The notes below the pieces were generated by a model. The model was given only the letters and a program-made list of their open reading frames with translations, had not been told where the DNA came from and did no database searches. This document shows positions 37,160 to 48,443 of a stretch of DNA of 64,000 nucleotides, one piece after another; within the stretch, counting starts at the first letter, position 1; each line of letters opens with the position of its first letter. Origin of the DNA: Paracoccaceae bacterium (GTDB taxonomy: Bacteria > Pseudomonadota > Alphaproteobacteria > Rhodobacterales > Rhodobacteraceae). Location of the stretch: contig CANIKY010000001.1 of the NCBI GenBank assembly GCA_947468085.1, positions 1-64,000 on the forward strand, written 5' to 3'. Position numbers and translations under genes: made by a program.

Positions 37160-38334
37160 CCATCCGCCTTAGGCCGTGGCGCTTTGCGCTCTGGGCTGGC
37201 CACCTGCGCTTCTAGCTCGTCCAGAAGCTTAAGGATAAAACCACCAGTCGGACGCAGGGAATGGGCCGCCCGCACCAATCGCAAGGCCGAGGGCGCATCA
37301 AAGGCCGCTACGGCTGTCGCGGCCTTGCGCAGGTCATCAGCGTTCAGCGCCTGCAATTCCGACTGACGCCGCCCCAAGGTTAAGATCACGACGCGCATCG
37401 CCTCTGCCCAGGCTTCGCTGTCCATCGTTTCGGTGTTGGTGTCTGGATAATCGGTGAAATCATCTGGGAACAGGTTTTCGAAGGGCGTGACCTTCAGCCG
37501 GGCGTTCAGACGGCGGTTACCTTCCAGATAGGGTGCCAAAAAGTCGCGTGCCGCGGTGGCAGAGGGCACCATACGCTGCAAATGCCAAGGAAAGGCATCT
37601 AACAGGCGCAGGGTCACGGCATCATCGCCCAGGGCCGCATTGGCAATATGGCCGATCTTGGCCTGCACCCGACCCACTGACCGGTTGACATCCGCCTTGC
37701 GTTCCAACCTGTGTGGGTTGATCTTCAGGACGGACAACAGGTCGCTTACCACGTCGCCTTCGTGCAGCAACGCGCGGTCAAACACCCGAACGATCAGGTT
37801 TTCACGCCCAAACGCCTGCTCCCACAGACCCATGCGCTGGTCATAGTCCAGATACAGCCGGTGATGGGGATGTGGCAATGGCAGAGCCGTCAGCGCATGG
37901 CCCCACAACTGGCCTTCGTGCGGACGGTCTTGTCTTGCGCCTTCTTGATGGTGTGACACGGCATGGCGATCCTGACGGCGCAGGTAGACGATGATCTTGA
38001 TGTCGTCAAACACCCTGCGCAAAGCGGTGGCCAGATCGTCAATCGGGCCCTGCTGGAAGAAGAAAGAGAAATTCTCGGAAGACCCAAAGACATGATCCGA
38101 CGCATGCGACGCAAGGAATGCCGCCAACCTGTCAGGATCAATCACCCGAAAGCCGTCGGGCACCACCTGACCGGGTGTGACGTAATCCATAAAGCTGTGC
38201 AGATTGGGCCAAGGTGCGACATAAGAAAACCCAAGACCGTGCCGCATCAACAAGGCATCGTTCATCTGAAAGGTTTCTTGGAACGTCGTCGTTCCGGTTT
38301 TGTGTGCGCCAATGTGCAGACTTAGTCGTCGCAT
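37156..38334 (-). CDS. Sulfotransferase-like P-loop protein
   Basis: LHIGAHKTGTTTFQETF PAPS-binding P-loop; IIVYLRRQDRHAVS. Confidence 0.75.
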   Translation of the reverse strand: MRRLSLHIGAHKTGTTTFQETFQMNDALLMRHGLGFSYVAPWPNLHSFMDYVTPGQVVPDGFRVIDPDRLAAFLASHASDHVFGSSENFSFFFQQGPIDDLATALRRVFDDIKIIVYLRRQDRHAVSHHQEGARQDRPHEGQLWGHALTALPLPHPHHRLYLDYDQRMGLWEQAFGRENLIVRVFDRALLHEGDVVSDLLSVLKINPHRLERKADVNRSVGRVQAKIGHIANAALGDDAVTLRLLDAFPWHLQRMVPSATAARDFLAPYLEGNRRLNARLKVTPFENLFPDDFTDYPDTNTETMDSEAWAEAMRVVILTLGRRQSELQALNADDLRKAATAVAAFDAPSALRLVRAAHSLRPTGGFILKLLDELEAQVASPERKAPRPKADG

Positions 38335-38381
38335 AGTGCCATCTTCTTGAAATAAATGATAAAATGGAAGATTGTCTGAAA

Positions 38382-38419
38382 AAATCCTTCAGGTTTCTAG
38401 TAAGGATCCTGAAGGATTT
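38382..38419 (-). terminator. Rho-independent terminator downstream of gltA (minus strand)
   Basis: AAATCCTTCAGG ... CCTGAAGGATTT; on minus strand followed by T-run. Confidence 0.8.
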
Positions 38420-38446
38420 ACAAAATCAAAATCTGGGGCGCAGCCC

Positions 38447-39736
38447 TTAGCGGTTTGGCAGATCGATATAGTCACGCTTTTTCGGCCCGATGTACAACTG
38501 ACGCGGGCGGCCGATTTTGCCGTTTTCGGTGATCATCTCTTTCCACTGGCTGATCCAGCCTACCGTGCGTGAAATGGCGAAAATCGGTGTGAACATGGAT
38601 GTTGGAAAGCCCATCGCATCCAAGATAATGCCGGAATAGAAATCGACATTGGGATAAAGCCGTTTTGAGATGAAGTAATCATCCGATAAGGCGATCCGCT
38701 CTAGCTCTTTGGCGACTTGCAAGGTGGGGTTGTTGTGGATGCCAAGCAGTTCCAACACTTCGTCGGCAGATTCCTTCATCACTGTCGCGCGGGGATCAAA
38801 GTTCTTATAGACGCGGTGGCCAAAGCCCATCAGCCGGAAACCAGAGTTCTTGTCTTTGGCCTTGGCGATATATTCCGGGATCCGGTCTACCGTGCCAATT
38901 TCGCGCAGCATTTCCAGACAGGCTTGGTTGGCCCCGCCATGGGCAGGCCCCCAAAGACACGCAATTCCCGCCGCAATACAGGCAAAGGGATTGGCCCCCG
39001 AAGACCCCGCCAACCGCACCGTCGAGGTCGAGGCGTTTTGCTCATGATCGGCATGCAGCATCATGATCCGGTCCATGGCTTTTTCCAGCACGGGGTTGAC
39101 CACATAGTCTTCGGTCGGCACGGCAAAGCACATGTGCAAGAAGTTACCCGCATAAGACAGGCTGTTCTTGGGGTAAACGAAGGGCTGGCCGACCGAATAT
39201 TTATAGGCCATCGCCGCAATCGTTGGCAGTTTGGCGATCATGCGCATCGCTGCCACTTCGCGCTGCCAAGGGTCGTTGATGTCAAGGCTGTCATGGTAAA
39301 AGGCCGACATGGCCCCCACGACGCCCACCATCGTGGCCATCGGGTGGCTGTCACGGCGGAAACCACGAAAGAAGTAGTGCATCTGTTCATGCACCATCGT
39401 GTGGCGCGTGATGCGGGTTTTAAAATCGTCCATCTGCACTTTGGTCGGCAATTCGCCGTAAAGCAGCAGGTAACACACCTCAAGATGGGTGCTTTGGGCG
39501 GCCAATTGTTCGATCGGATAGCCGCGGTACAGCAACTCGCCCTTATCGCCGTCGATATAGGTGATCGCACTTTTGCACGCCGCGGTCGAGGTGAAGCCCG
39601 GATCATAGGTGAACACATCCGCCTCGTCATAAAGCTTGCGGATATCCACGACATCCGGCCCCAATACCGGCGACATCATCGGCAGATCATAGGATTTGCC
39701 GTTCACGCTTAACTTGGCAACTTTATCAGCACACAT
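38447..39736 (-). CDS. gltA: Citrate synthase
   Basis: [70 protein letters not shown]. Confidence 0.97.
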   Translation of the reverse strand: MCADKVAKLSVNGKSYDLPMMSPVLGPDVVDIRKLYDEADVFTYDPGFTSTAACKSAITYIDGDKGELLYRGYPIEQLAAQSTHLEVCYLLLYGELPTKVQMDDFKTRITRHTMVHEQMHYFFRGFRRDSHPMATMVGVVGAMSAFYHDSLDINDPWQREVAAMRMIAKLPTIAAMAYKYSVGQPFVYPKNSLSYAGNFLHMCFAVPTEDYVVNPVLEKAMDRIMMLHADHEQNASTSTVRLAGSSGANPFACIAAGIACLWGPAHGGANQACLEMLREIGTVDRIPEYIAKAKDKNSGFRLMGFGHRVYKNFDPRATVMKESADEVLELLGIHNNPTLQVAKELERIALSDDYFISKRLYPNVDFYSGIILDAMGFPTSMFTPIFAISRTVGWISQWKEMITENGKIGRPRQLYIGPKKRDYIDLPNR

Positions 39737-39825
39737 CTCTCAATCCCCAATCTGTCCCATAGTTCCGTGGCAGCGGAACATGGCAATTTCGTTTTGATCG
39801 CAAGGCGGGGCCAGCGCCTTTTGGC

Positions 39826-41229
39826 TTAGCGGCAGGTGTCGCCAAGCCGTGCAAGTGTCTCGTCGCGGCCCAAAACCAGCATAATGTCATAGACGCTTGG
39901 GGTGGCCGTCCGTCCAGCAAGAGCCGCCCGTAAAGGAGAGGCCAGTTTGCCAAATCCAATGTCTGCAGTTGTCGCTGCTTTGGTGAGAATAGCTTCCAAA
40001 TTGTCCTTGTTCCACGTAACATTTTGCAACTGCAGCGTCAAGGATTGCAGTATACCACGGGATACATCGTCAAGAAAGGCCGCAGCGGCCGCCTCGGGTT
40101 GAATGGGGCGGCTTGCCAAAGCAAAAGCTGCCTTATCAAGAAGTTCGGGGAATGTCTTCGCGCGATCTTTCAGGCAATACATGCCGCGCATCAGCAGATC
40201 GCGCTGGGCCTGTGTCAACACAGGCTTACCCGTCACGGCCAGATAGGCCTGCAGTTCGTGCAGCAGCGCAGCATCTTGCGCCATTGCCATGTGATGCCCG
40301 CAGGTGTTTTCCATCTTTTTGAAATCTAACCTTGCGGGGGCGCGGCCAATCCCGTCTAGGTCGAACATGGATTGCGCCTCGTGCGAGGTGAAAATCTCAG
40401 CATCGCCCTTGGCCCAGCCCAGACGCGTCAGATAATTGCGCATCCCCGCCGCAGGGTACCCCATGGCTTGATATTCCTCCACGCCCAATGCCCCGTGCCG
40501 TTTGGACAGTTTCTTGCCATCTGGCCCGTGGATCAACGGAATATGCGCCCAGACCGGTACATCCCAGCCCATGGCCTGATAGACCATCGTCTGGCGTGCG
40601 GCATTGGCCAGATGGTCATCGCCGCGAATGACATGGGTCACGCCCATGTCATGGTCATCAACCACCACGGCCAGCATATAGGTGGGCGTCAGGTCAGACC
40701 GCAGCACGATCATGTCGTCCAACTGATCGTTTTGAAAGGTGACTTTGCCCTGAACCTTGTCTTCGATCACAGTTTCGCCCAAGCGGGGGGCTTTCATGCG
40801 GATCACATAGGGCAGGTCGGGGTAGGTTGCCGGATCTGCATCGCGCCAAGGGCTTAAAAATAGCGGATAGCGTCCAGCCGCTTCTTCGGCTGTGCGAAAG
40901 GCGTCGATGTCCTCTTTGCTGGCAAAGCACTTATAGGCCGTGCCACGCGCCAACATCTGGTGGGCCACTTCGGCATGGCGGTCTTTGCGTTCAAACTGGC
41001 TAACCACCTCACCGTCCCAATCCAGACCCAGCCATGTCAGCCCGCGCAAGATGGCAGCCGTGGCTTCGGGGGTAGAGCGTTCGCGGTCTGTGTCTTCGAT
41101 GCGCAACAAGAACTTACCACCCCGCCCGCGCGCATAAAGCCAGTTGAACAGCGCCGTCCGCCCGCCACCGATATGCAAATAGCCTGTGGGCGAGGGGGCA
41201 AAGCGGGTGACGATTTGGGGCGTGGACAT
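39826..41229 (-). CDS. gltX: Glutamate-tRNA ligase
   Basis: [27 protein letters not shown] motif; [15 protein letters not shown]-type motif. Confidence 0.96.
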   Translation of the reverse strand: MSTPQIVTRFAPSPTGYLHIGGGRTALFNWLYARGRGGKFLLRIEDTDRERSTPEATAAILRGLTWLGLDWDGEVVSQFERKDRHAEVAHQMLARGTAYKCFASKEDIDAFRTAEEAAGRYPLFLSPWRDADPATYPDLPYVIRMKAPRLGETVIEDKVQGKVTFQNDQLDDMIVLRSDLTPTYMLAVVVDDHDMGVTHVIRGDDHLANAARQTMVYQAMGWDVPVWAHIPLIHGPDGKKLSKRHGALGVEEYQAMGYPAAGMRNYLTRLGWAKGDAEIFTSHEAQSMFDLDGIGRAPARLDFKKMENTCGHHMAMAQDAALLHELQAYLAVTGKPVLTQAQRDLLMRGMYCLKDRAKTFPELLDKAAFALASRPIQPEAAAAAFLDDVSRGILQSLTLQLQNVTWNKDNLEAILTKAATTADIGFGKLASPLRAALAGRTATPSVYDIMLVLGRDETLARLGDTCR

Positions 41230-41311
41230 GGGCACGTTAACCTTCTGGAAACCTTGGAGCGCTAGGCTTGGCGCAGCTTTAGGCAAATGCGGGACGGCTG
41301 ACAAGGTGGGC

Positions 41312-43438
41312 ATGGGGCGGCAAGCTTGGGCGGCAATCGGGCACTGGGCCAAAGGCAGCGCGCCTTCGGACCCGTTCTTGGCCAGTCCGGTGTTTTTGGC
41401 CTTGGGGATTGGGGCGTGGTTTGGGCTGCACGCCGAACCAGAGCTGCCATTTTATCTTACTATGGCGGTGGTCTTGCTGGGGCTGGCCGGTCTGGTGCGA
41501 TTTGGCCCTTGGGGTTTGCGCCCCTTGGCTGTGGCTTTGGCCTGCAGTGTGGCCGGCACCTTAGCTTGTGGCGCTCGTGTCTGGGTGGTGGATGCGCCGA
41601 TGCTGGCAATGCCCTATTACGGGCCAGTGCAGGGTCGACTTGTAGACATCGACCGCTCGCAATCTGATGCCGTGCGACTGACGCTGGATCAAGTGGTGCT
41701 GACAGACGTTCCCCCCGATCAAACCCCTGTCGTTGTGCGGATATCCTTGAAGGGCCTGCCGCAATCTGACCCTTACGAGATGGGGCGCACTGTTTTGATC
41801 ACCGCCCGCCTTGCCGCCCCCGAAAGTGCTGCAGAGCCGGGGGGCTTTGATTTTCGCCGTATGGCGTGGTTTCAGCAATTGGGCGCAGTGGGCTATACGT
41901 CCAGTCCTGTGGTTACTTGGGCCCCACCGGGCCTTTGGGATGCCAGCATCAACCGTCTGCGCAACCGTTTGTCGGCGGCCATCATGGCGCGGGTTTCGGG
42001 CGATGCGGGGGCCTTTGCCTCAGGCGCATTGACGGGGGATCGCTCGCAGATTTCAGCGGAAGTTGTCAGCGACCTGCGCATCTCGTCCTTGGCGCATTTG
42101 CTGGCGATTTCGGGCATGAATATGGCTTTTCTGACAGGCTTTGTCTTCGGCCTGATCCGTTATGGCCTAGCGCTGGTGCCGCCTGTGGCCTTGCGGATCA
42201 ACACAAAAAAGGTGGCTGCAATTTTGGCCTTTGGCGTCGCGCTGTTTTATCTTGTCCTGTCAGGGGCCAATGTGGCCACGACACGGGCGTTTTTGATGGT
42301 GTCACTTCTTTTGGGATCTGTCTTGCTGGACAGGCGGGTTTTGACGCTGCGGTCGGTGGCGGTGGCGGCGTTTATCTTGCTGGTCTGGCAGCCTGAAAGC
42401 CTGCTCGCCCCGGGCTTTCAACTGTCTTTTGCGGCGACGATTGCGCTGATTGCGGGCTATGCCCCGGCTGAGCGTTTCTTGCGTGAAAGGGGCATGCCGG
42501 GTTGGTTGGTGCCTGTAGCGATGCTGGTTGTCACCTCGGGCATTGCGGGTTTGGCGACAGCGCCCTTTTCGGCGGCAACTTTTAACCGGATGACAGCTTA
42601 TGGCTTGCTTGCGAACCTATTGACCGTTCCGGTGATGAGCGTTTTGATGGGTGCAGGGGCGATTGCAGCCCTTTTGGCGCCCTTGGGGTTGGCTGCGCCT
42701 GCCCTGTGGGTTTTGGGCTGGTCCGCCCAATGGATTTTGGCCGTTGCCCATTGGACGGCGGGCCTGAACGGGGCAATCACCCCTGTGCCGCAACCCGGTC
42801 CTTGGGTTATTCCCTTGCTGGCTTTGGGCGCGCTTTGGGGGGTTATTTGGCAGGGCAGGGTGCGGCTTTTGGGATTTGTCCCTTTGGTGACGGCTTTTGG
42901 TCTTTGGGCCTTGGTAGAACGCCCTGTGCTGCTGATTTCCTCGGATGGGGTTTTGGCGGGTGTCCTTGGCCCCCAAGGGCGTGCCCTTTCCGCATCAAAG
43001 GGGGCGGGATTTACCGCTACATCTTGGCTGGCTGACGATGGCGACTTGGCTCTGCAATCTGAGGCAGCGCTGCGCCCGGGCTTTGCAGGGGCCAAAACCC
43101 AACGCCGCTTTCAGGTCGTGGGCCTGCACGGGGTGGTTTTGTCGGGCAAAGACGCGGGTATGATGGTTTCCGCCGCCTGCGCTACGGCCGATCTTGTGGT
43201 GCTGCCAGTGCGGTATGGGGCTTCGCCTGTCAGACCCGCAGGCTGCACGGTGATTGATGCCGTGATCTTGGGCAAAAGCGGCGCTTTGGCTGGACTGCCG
43301 CAAACCGACGGGCTGGTTTTGGTGCCTGTGCACAGCGGCACAAGGCTATGGTCGGGTGTGACGGCGCCTATGGAACCGAAGCGCGTGCAGCCAAACGCTG
43401 CACGCCTTGCAGCCTTACCTGTCCGCCCAGATCAGTAG
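41312..43438 (+). CDS. ComEC/Rec2 family competence protein
   Basis: [24 protein letters not shown] competence domain; [26 protein letters not shown]; earlier start at 41186 would overlap gltX. Confidence 0.9.
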   Translation: MGRQAWAAIGHWAKGSAPSDPFLASPVFLALGIGAWFGLHAEPELPFYLTMAVVLLGLAGLVRFGPWGLRPLAVALACSVAGTLACGARVWVVDAPMLAMPYYGPVQGRLVDIDRSQSDAVRLTLDQVVLTDVPPDQTPVVVRISLKGLPQSDPYEMGRTVLITARLAAPESAAEPGGFDFRRMAWFQQLGAVGYTSSPVVTWAPPGLWDASINRLRNRLSAAIMARVSGDAGAFASGALTGDRSQISAEVVSDLRISSLAHLLAISGMNMAFLTGFVFGLIRYGLALVPPVALRINTKKVAAILAFGVALFYLVLSGANVATTRAFLMVSLLLGSVLLDRRVLTLRSVAVAAFILLVWQPESLLAPGFQLSFAATIALIAGYAPAERFLRERGMPGWLVPVAMLVVTSGIAGLATAPFSAATFNRMTAYGLLANLLTVPVMSVLMGAGAIAALLAPLGLAAPALWVLGWSAQWILAVAHWTAGLNGAITPVPQPGPWVIPLLALGALWGVIWQGRVRLLGFVPLVTAFGLWALVERPVLLISSDGVLAGVLGPQGRALSASKGAGFTATSWLADDGDLALQSEAALRPGFAGAKTQRRFQVVGLHGVVLSGKDAGMMVSAACATADLVVLPVRYGASPVRPAGCTVIDAVILGKSGALAGLPQTDGLVLVPVHSGTRLWSGVTAPMEPKRVQPNAARLAALPVRPDQ

Positions 43439-43445
43439 TTGCTGA

Positions 43446-44144
43446 TCAATAGCTGCGGATCAGGCCCACCAATTTGCCCTGTACCTTGACCATATGGCTG
43501 GGGAACACGCGGGTCTCAAAAATCGGGTTTGCGGCCTCAAGCGCGATCATCGTGCCTTTGCGGCGAAAACGCTTAAGCGTTGCCTCGGCGTCTTCGACCA
43601 AGGCCACCACGATATCGCCATTCTCGGCATCTTGCTGTTCTTGGATGATCACGATGTCACCATCGTTGATCCCCGCCTCGATCATCGAGTCGCCCTTCAC
43701 CTCTAGCGCGTAATGCGCGCCTTTGCCTGAAATCAGGGCGTTGGGCACGGTGACGTGATGGCTGATGTGCTGAATGGCTTCAATTGGCACACCCGCAGCG
43801 ATCCGCCCCATCATCGGGATTTCCATCGCATAAGAAGTTTCTATGGCCAAAGCTGCCGCAGGACGCGGCGGTGGGGCAGCGGGTTTTGACCCCTGCACCA
43901 CGCGCGGCTTAAAGCCCACCTTTTCCATCGCTTCGGGCAGTTTCACGATTTCCAAGGCGCGGGCGCGGTGGGCCAAGCGGCGGATAAACCCACGCTCTTC
44001 TAGGGCTGTGATCAGGCGGTGGATGCCCGATTTCGACTTTAAATCCAGCGCATCCTTCATCTCGTCAAACGAGGGCGGCACGCCGTCGCTGTCAATCCGC
44101 GTGCGTATGAAATCCAAAAGTTCGATCTGTTTGCGCGTCAACAT
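43446..44144 (-). CDS. lexA: Transcriptional repressor LexA
   Basis: [77 protein letters not shown]. Confidence 0.97.
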   Translation of the reverse strand: MLTRKQIELLDFIRTRIDSDGVPPSFDEMKDALDLKSKSGIHRLITALEERGFIRRLAHRARALEIVKLPEAMEKVGFKPRVVQGSKPAAPPPRPAAALAIETSYAMEIPMMGRIAAGVPIEAIQHISHHVTVPNALISGKGAHYALEVKGDSMIEAGINDGDIVIIQEQQDAENGDIVVALVEDAEATLKRFRRKGTMIALEAANPIFETRVFPSHMVKVQGKLVGLIRSY

Positions 44145-44230
44145 GGGTGTCACCCTTTCTGAAATCACGGGGCCATAAGCTTGGCCAGACCAGTTTTGCA
44201 GCCTTAGATTGCCACAAGTGTTAATATAAT

Positions 44231-44245
44231 GTTCTATCCGTGTTC
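44231..44245. promoter_or_regulatory. Alphaproteobacterial SOS box (LexA operator)
   Basis: GTTC-TATCCGT-GTTC, exact GTTC-N7-GTTC, upstream of lexA. Confidence 0.88.
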
Positions 44246-44271
44246 TTGTTTTGTGTCAATACGTTTGTCTG

Positions 44272-44351
44272 CCACAGTGTTATTCGGCCGCAGTGTTGTT
44301 CGGCCACATTGCTATTCAGCTACAGCACGATTGGGTCACAGCGCGATATAG
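44272..44351. repeat. Five degenerate 16-bp tandem repeats at moeA 3' end / lexA upstream region
   Basis: ccacagtgttattcgg/ccgcagtgttgttcgg/ccacattgctattcag/ctacagcacgattggg/tcacagcgcgatatag. Confidence 0.75.
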
Positions 44352-45502
44352 CGCGCACCACTGCCCTTGGCCTGTGCGCCTTCGCCCTCAGGACGGATCA
44401 GCAGGGCGTTGGCTTGGGTTAAGATGCCAATCAGGGCGGAATCTTGCCGCTCAAACGGGGTTATGACGCCATCTTTCAGTCGGGCGCGCATATAGTGGCT
44501 GCGCGGCCCGTTCGCGTCGACATCTGCGCCCAAGGTGGCAAAATGTTCCACCGGGGCCACATCGGGCCGCCCTTGCAGGGCGCGTACCATCGGCAGCACA
44601 AAAAGATGGGCGCAAACGATAGACGAGACAGGATTGCCCGGCAGTCCTACCATCGGTGTGCCCAAAACCCGCCCCGCCATCAAGGGTTTGCCCGGTCGCA
44701 TGGCTATTTTCCAAAAGGCGCGCTCTAACCCCAAGCTTTCGGCGACAGGTCCAACCAGATCGTGATCGCCGACCGAGGCCCCGCCAGTGGTCACAATTAA
44801 ATCCGCCCCCGCCGCCAGCCCGAAAACGGCTGTCAGATCAGAGGCCGTATCGCGGGCAATTGGCAAAATGCGGGCGATGGCGCCTTGCGCTTCCACCAAG
44901 GCCGCTATGGCAAAAGAGTTGGAACAGATGATCTGCCCCGGTCCTGGGACTTCTCCCGGCATCACCAATTCATCGCCTGTGGCGATAATGGCCACCACGG
45001 GGCGGCGGTGCACCTGAACTTGGGGAATGTTCATCGCTGCCAACAGTGCCAGATCATGCGGTCCGATGCGGCGGGGGGCAAAGCCTTCGCCGGCTTTGAA
45101 ATCTTGGCCCCGCGGGCGGATATGGCGGGCGATATCGGCTTTGGGATTGACGGTGATTGTATCGCCGGCAAGGCTTACATCTTCTTGCAAAACCACCCGC
45201 GTGGCCCCCTGCGGCACAGGCGCACCGGTAAAGATCCGCACAGCTTGGCCAATTTGAACTGCGCCCTCAAAGCCGCGCCCCGCCTGCGCTGCGCCCACCA
45301 CAGCAAACTGGTCCCCCGCCACGGGATCTCCGCGCAGCGCATAGCCGTCCATGGCCGAGGCGTCAAAGGGCGGTTGGTCGCGCATGGCCAAGGCTGGGGC
45401 GGCCATCATCCGCCCCACAGCGTGCCGCAAGGCCACGGTTTCTGTAGGCAAAGACGACACCAGCGCCAAGCAACGCGCCAGCGCTTGGGCGACCGATATC
45501 AT
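44336..45502 (-). CDS. moeA: Molybdopterin molybdotransferase MoeA
   Basis: [63 protein letters not shown]. Confidence 0.95.
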   Translation of the reverse strand: MISVAQALARCLALVSSLPTETVALRHAVGRMMAAPALAMRDQPPFDASAMDGYALRGDPVAGDQFAVVGAAQAGRGFEGAVQIGQAVRIFTGAPVPQGATRVVLQEDVSLAGDTITVNPKADIARHIRPRGQDFKAGEGFAPRRIGPHDLALLAAMNIPQVQVHRRPVVAIIATGDELVMPGEVPGPGQIICSNSFAIAALVEAQGAIARILPIARDTASDLTAVFGLAAGADLIVTTGGASVGDHDLVGPVAESLGLERAFWKIAMRPGKPLMAGRVLGTPMVGLPGNPVSSIVCAHLFVLPMVRALQGRPDVAPVEHFATLGADVDANGPRSHYMRARLKDGVITPFERQDSALIGILTQANALLIRPEGEGAQAKGSGARYIAL

Positions 45503-45993
45503 GGCTTGGCCTCGTAAAGCCCCGACTTGCCGCCGTCTTTTAACAAAAGCCGGATGCCTTCGATCTGCATGCCCTTTTCCACGGCTTTGAGCATATCATA
45601 GACTGTCAGGCAGGCGATCGTCACAGCTGTCAGCGCCTCCATCTCTACGCCTGTCACGCCCGATGTTTTGACTGTGGCCGTCACCCGCACGCCGGGCAGG
45701 GTGGCATCGGTTGCCAAATCCACGGCGACTTTGGTGATGGGCAAAGGGTGACACAGCGGGATCAGGTCAGAGGTTTTCTTGGCGGCCATAATGCCTGCAA
45801 GCCGGGCAATCCCCAAGACATCGCCCTTCTTGGCGCGGCCCTGCGCGATCAGGCCAAGGGTTTCGGGCGTCATCACAATGCACCCTTGGGCCATAGCGAT
45901 GCGGTCGGTCACGGGTTTTGCGCCGACATCAACCATATGCGCATGGCCCTGATCGTCAAAATGCGTCAGGTCGGTTGGTTTTGGGCCGCTCAT
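45499..45993 (-). CDS. moaC: Cyclic pyranopterin monophosphate synthase MoaC
   Basis: [41 protein letters not shown]. Confidence 0.96.
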   Translation of the reverse strand: MSGPKPTDLTHFDDQGHAHMVDVGAKPVTDRIAMAQGCIVMTPETLGLIAQGRAKKGDVLGIARLAGIMAAKKTSDLIPLCHPLPITKVAVDLATDATLPGVRVTATVKTSGVTGVEMEALTAVTIACLTVYDMLKAVEKGMQIEGIRLLLKDGGKSGLYEAKP

Positions 45994-46802
45994 GCGCCCC
46001 CCGATGTCAGCGGGTTGGCCAGAATGGTGCGGGTCGCTTGCGTCACGTTCTCTTGCCGCATCAGGCTTTCGCCGATCAAAAAGCAGCGCACACCGTACCG
46101 GGCCAGATCGGCCAGATCCTGTGCCGTATAAAGCCCGCTTTCCGAGACGATCAGCCGTCCCTCTGGCACATGGCGCGCCAAGGTTCGGGTGGTGTCTAGC
46201 GTCACTTCGAACGAGTGCAAGTTGCGGTTGTTGATGCCGATCAGCGGTGATTTCAGGCGGCTGGCGCGGTGCAATTCGTCCAGATCATGCACTTCGATCA
46301 GCACATCCATGCCAAGGGCAAAGGCTGCAGCCTCAAGGTCTGCGGCCTGCGCGTCAGAGACAGATGCCATGATGATCAAGATGCAATCGGCGTGCAACGC
46401 GCGGGCTTCGACCACTTGGTAGGGATCATAGAGGAAATCTTTGCGCAAACAGGGCAGCTTTACCGCTTGATGGGCAGCGAGCAGATAGGAATCGTCACCT
46501 TGGAACGATGGCCCATCGGTTAAGACAGACAGGCAAGTGGCGCCGCCCGCTTCATAGGCCTTGGCCAAGGCGGGCGGGTCAAAATCTGCCCTAATCAAAC
46601 CCTTGGAAGGCGAGGCTTTCTTGATTTCGGCAATCAGCCCATAGCCAGCGCTTGCGGCCTCTGACAGGGCACGGGCAAAGCCGCGTGGCGCGGGGGCTGC
46701 GGCTGCAGCCTCTTCGACCTGTTGCAGCGGGCGTGCGGCTTTACGCGCGGCAACCTCTTGCAGCTTATAGGCCTTGATGGTGTCTAGGATCGTGGCGCTC
46801 AT
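45990..46802 (-). CDS. trpC: Indole-3-glycerol phosphate synthase
   Basis: [56 protein letters not shown]. Confidence 0.96.
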   Translation of the reverse strand: MSATILDTIKAYKLQEVAARKAARPLQQVEEAAAAAPAPRGFARALSEAASAGYGLIAEIKKASPSKGLIRADFDPPALAKAYEAGGATCLSVLTDGPSFQGDDSYLLAAHQAVKLPCLRKDFLYDPYQVVEARALHADCILIIMASVSDAQAADLEAAAFALGMDVLIEVHDLDELHRASRLKSPLIGINNRNLHSFEVTLDTTRTLARHVPEGRLIVSESGLYTAQDLADLARYGVRCFLIGESLMRQENVTQATRTILANPLTSGGA

Positions 46803-46811
46803 CTTATTGAC

Positions 46812-48428
46812 TTAGCGTGGGCTTTGCCCAAAGGGAAGAGAGCGCGCACGCTGGATCTGCAAGGCCAGCACAAAGGCCAAGCCCGGCCAAAAGGCTTGCG
46901 CCAGCCCATAAGCCCCCACAATCCGCCGGTTGCCCCCCGAGGAAAGGGCCACAGCCTCGGTCGTCAGCGTGACGATCCGCCCGCCGCCCAAAAGCAGCGT
47001 AGGCAGGTATTGCCCGATGGATACCGCAAAGCCCACAGCCGCCGTTGCCGCAAGTGGCCCCGCAAGCATCGGCAGACGCAATTGCATCAAAACACGCCAA
47101 GGCTTGGCCCCCAGACTGGCCCCCACAGCCCCCAGATGCGGGTTCCAGCCGACAAAGGGGCCGGACAGGCCCAAGACGACATAGGGCAGAACATAGACCA
47201 GATGGCCCAAGGCCACTGCCGCCAAGGGCGGGACGGGCAGGTGCAGCAAGGCTGTGGCGATGCCCGGGATAACCACGATTTGCGGTACGATCAGCGGAAG
47301 GAAGATCAGTGCCTCGCCCGCGGGCTTTGGTCGCAAAGTCTGGGTCTGCAAAGCCCACAGCGTCAGCACCATGGCCACAGCCGTCACCGCCAAGGCCAGG
47401 GCCACGCTGACGCCCGAGGCACGCAGCAGGGCAGGGCCTGCTTGAGCCCAGACTTGCAAGGTGAACTGGCCGGGCAAGGTCATTGGAAAGCGCCAAAGCC
47501 CTGCGACGGACCAAAGAGCCAAGCTTGTCAGCCCCAAAACCGGTAGCACAGTCAAACCCGCCACCGCCGCTGTGGCCAAGGGGGCGCAGGCGCGTTCGGC
47601 CCAAGGCGCGCGGATGCCTTTCATCGTCAAGCCATGGCGCAAAGCTTTGCCCAAAACCTCGACCCCGCGCCATAAAAACAAGGCCACCAAGACCAAGCCT
47701 GCTTGCAACAGGCCAAAGGCTGCGGCTTGGTCTTGGCGGGTCAAGCTTGCATCACTCTGCCAAAGGCTGATCTGGGCCGACAGGCTATAGGGCAAGCTTG
47801 GCCCCAAGATCAGCGCCATGTCGACTGTCGTCATGGCGTAAACCAGCACCGCAAGCACGGGCAGGCGTAGGGCTTGGTACAGGTCGGGCCAAACCGTCAG
47901 CGCAAAGCTTATCCCGCGCCCGTAGCCCAGTGTGGCGGCCACCTTTTGCCTTTGCCGCAACGCAGGGGTGCGCGCGGCCAACGCCATCAACACCAAAAAG
48001 GGTGTTTCTTTCAAAACCAGCCCCAAGGTCAGTGCAAGCCCCCAAGGATCGTTCAGCGTCAAGATATCGGGCGGCACAAGCCAACCCGTGGCCCAAGGCG
48101 ACAAGGCCCGCGCGATCCACCCCGAGGGGGCGATCACAAAGGCCAACCCCAAGGCTGCCGCTGCATGGGGCAAGGCCAAAAGGGGCCCCAAAAGCCGTTC
48201 AAGCAGCCCAAGGCTGCGCGGTTCAGCCCCCAAAGTCAGCCCCACAAGCACCAAGGCGATCAGCGTGGCCAAAAGCCCTGGCCCCAAAGACAAAAGGCAG
48301 GCCCGCGTCAGGCCCGGCCAGTTCAAAACGGATGACAGGCTGGTGACACCTTGCCCCAAGGTCACAGCCAAGCCCAAACCCACGGGCAAGACCAAAATCG
48401 CCCGCAAGATCAAGGGGGCGGCCTTCAT
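46812..48428 (-). CDS. ABC transporter permease, fused double-permease YnjC-like
   Basis: 538 aa with two permease halves; adjacent to YnjB-like SBP and YnjF-like gene. Confidence 0.85.
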   Translation of the reverse strand: MKAAPLILRAILVLPVGLGLAVTLGQGVTSLSSVLNWPGLTRACLLSLGPGLLATLIALVLVGLTLGAEPRSLGLLERLLGPLLALPHAAAALGLAFVIAPSGWIARALSPWATGWLVPPDILTLNDPWGLALTLGLVLKETPFLVLMALAARTPALRQRQKVAATLGYGRGISFALTVWPDLYQALRLPVLAVLVYAMTTVDMALILGPSLPYSLSAQISLWQSDASLTRQDQAAAFGLLQAGLVLVALFLWRGVEVLGKALRHGLTMKGIRAPWAERACAPLATAAVAGLTVLPVLGLTSLALWSVAGLWRFPMTLPGQFTLQVWAQAGPALLRASGVSVALALAVTAVAMVLTLWALQTQTLRPKPAGEALIFLPLIVPQIVVIPGIATALLHLPVPPLAAVALGHLVYVLPYVVLGLSGPFVGWNPHLGAVGASLGAKPWRVLMQLRLPMLAGPLAATAAVGFAVSIGQYLPTLLLGGGRIVTLTTEAVALSSGGNRRIVGAYGLAQAFWPGLAFVLALQIQRARSLPFGQSPR

Positions 48429-48443
48429 GCCATGACTGCAGGA

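Noticed and set aside
46804-47673. 289-aa Gly/Cys-rich minus-strand ORF overlapping the ynjC-like gene in another frame
   Set aside because: Low-complexity Gly/Ala/Cys composition typical of out-of-frame reading of a GC-rich permease gene.
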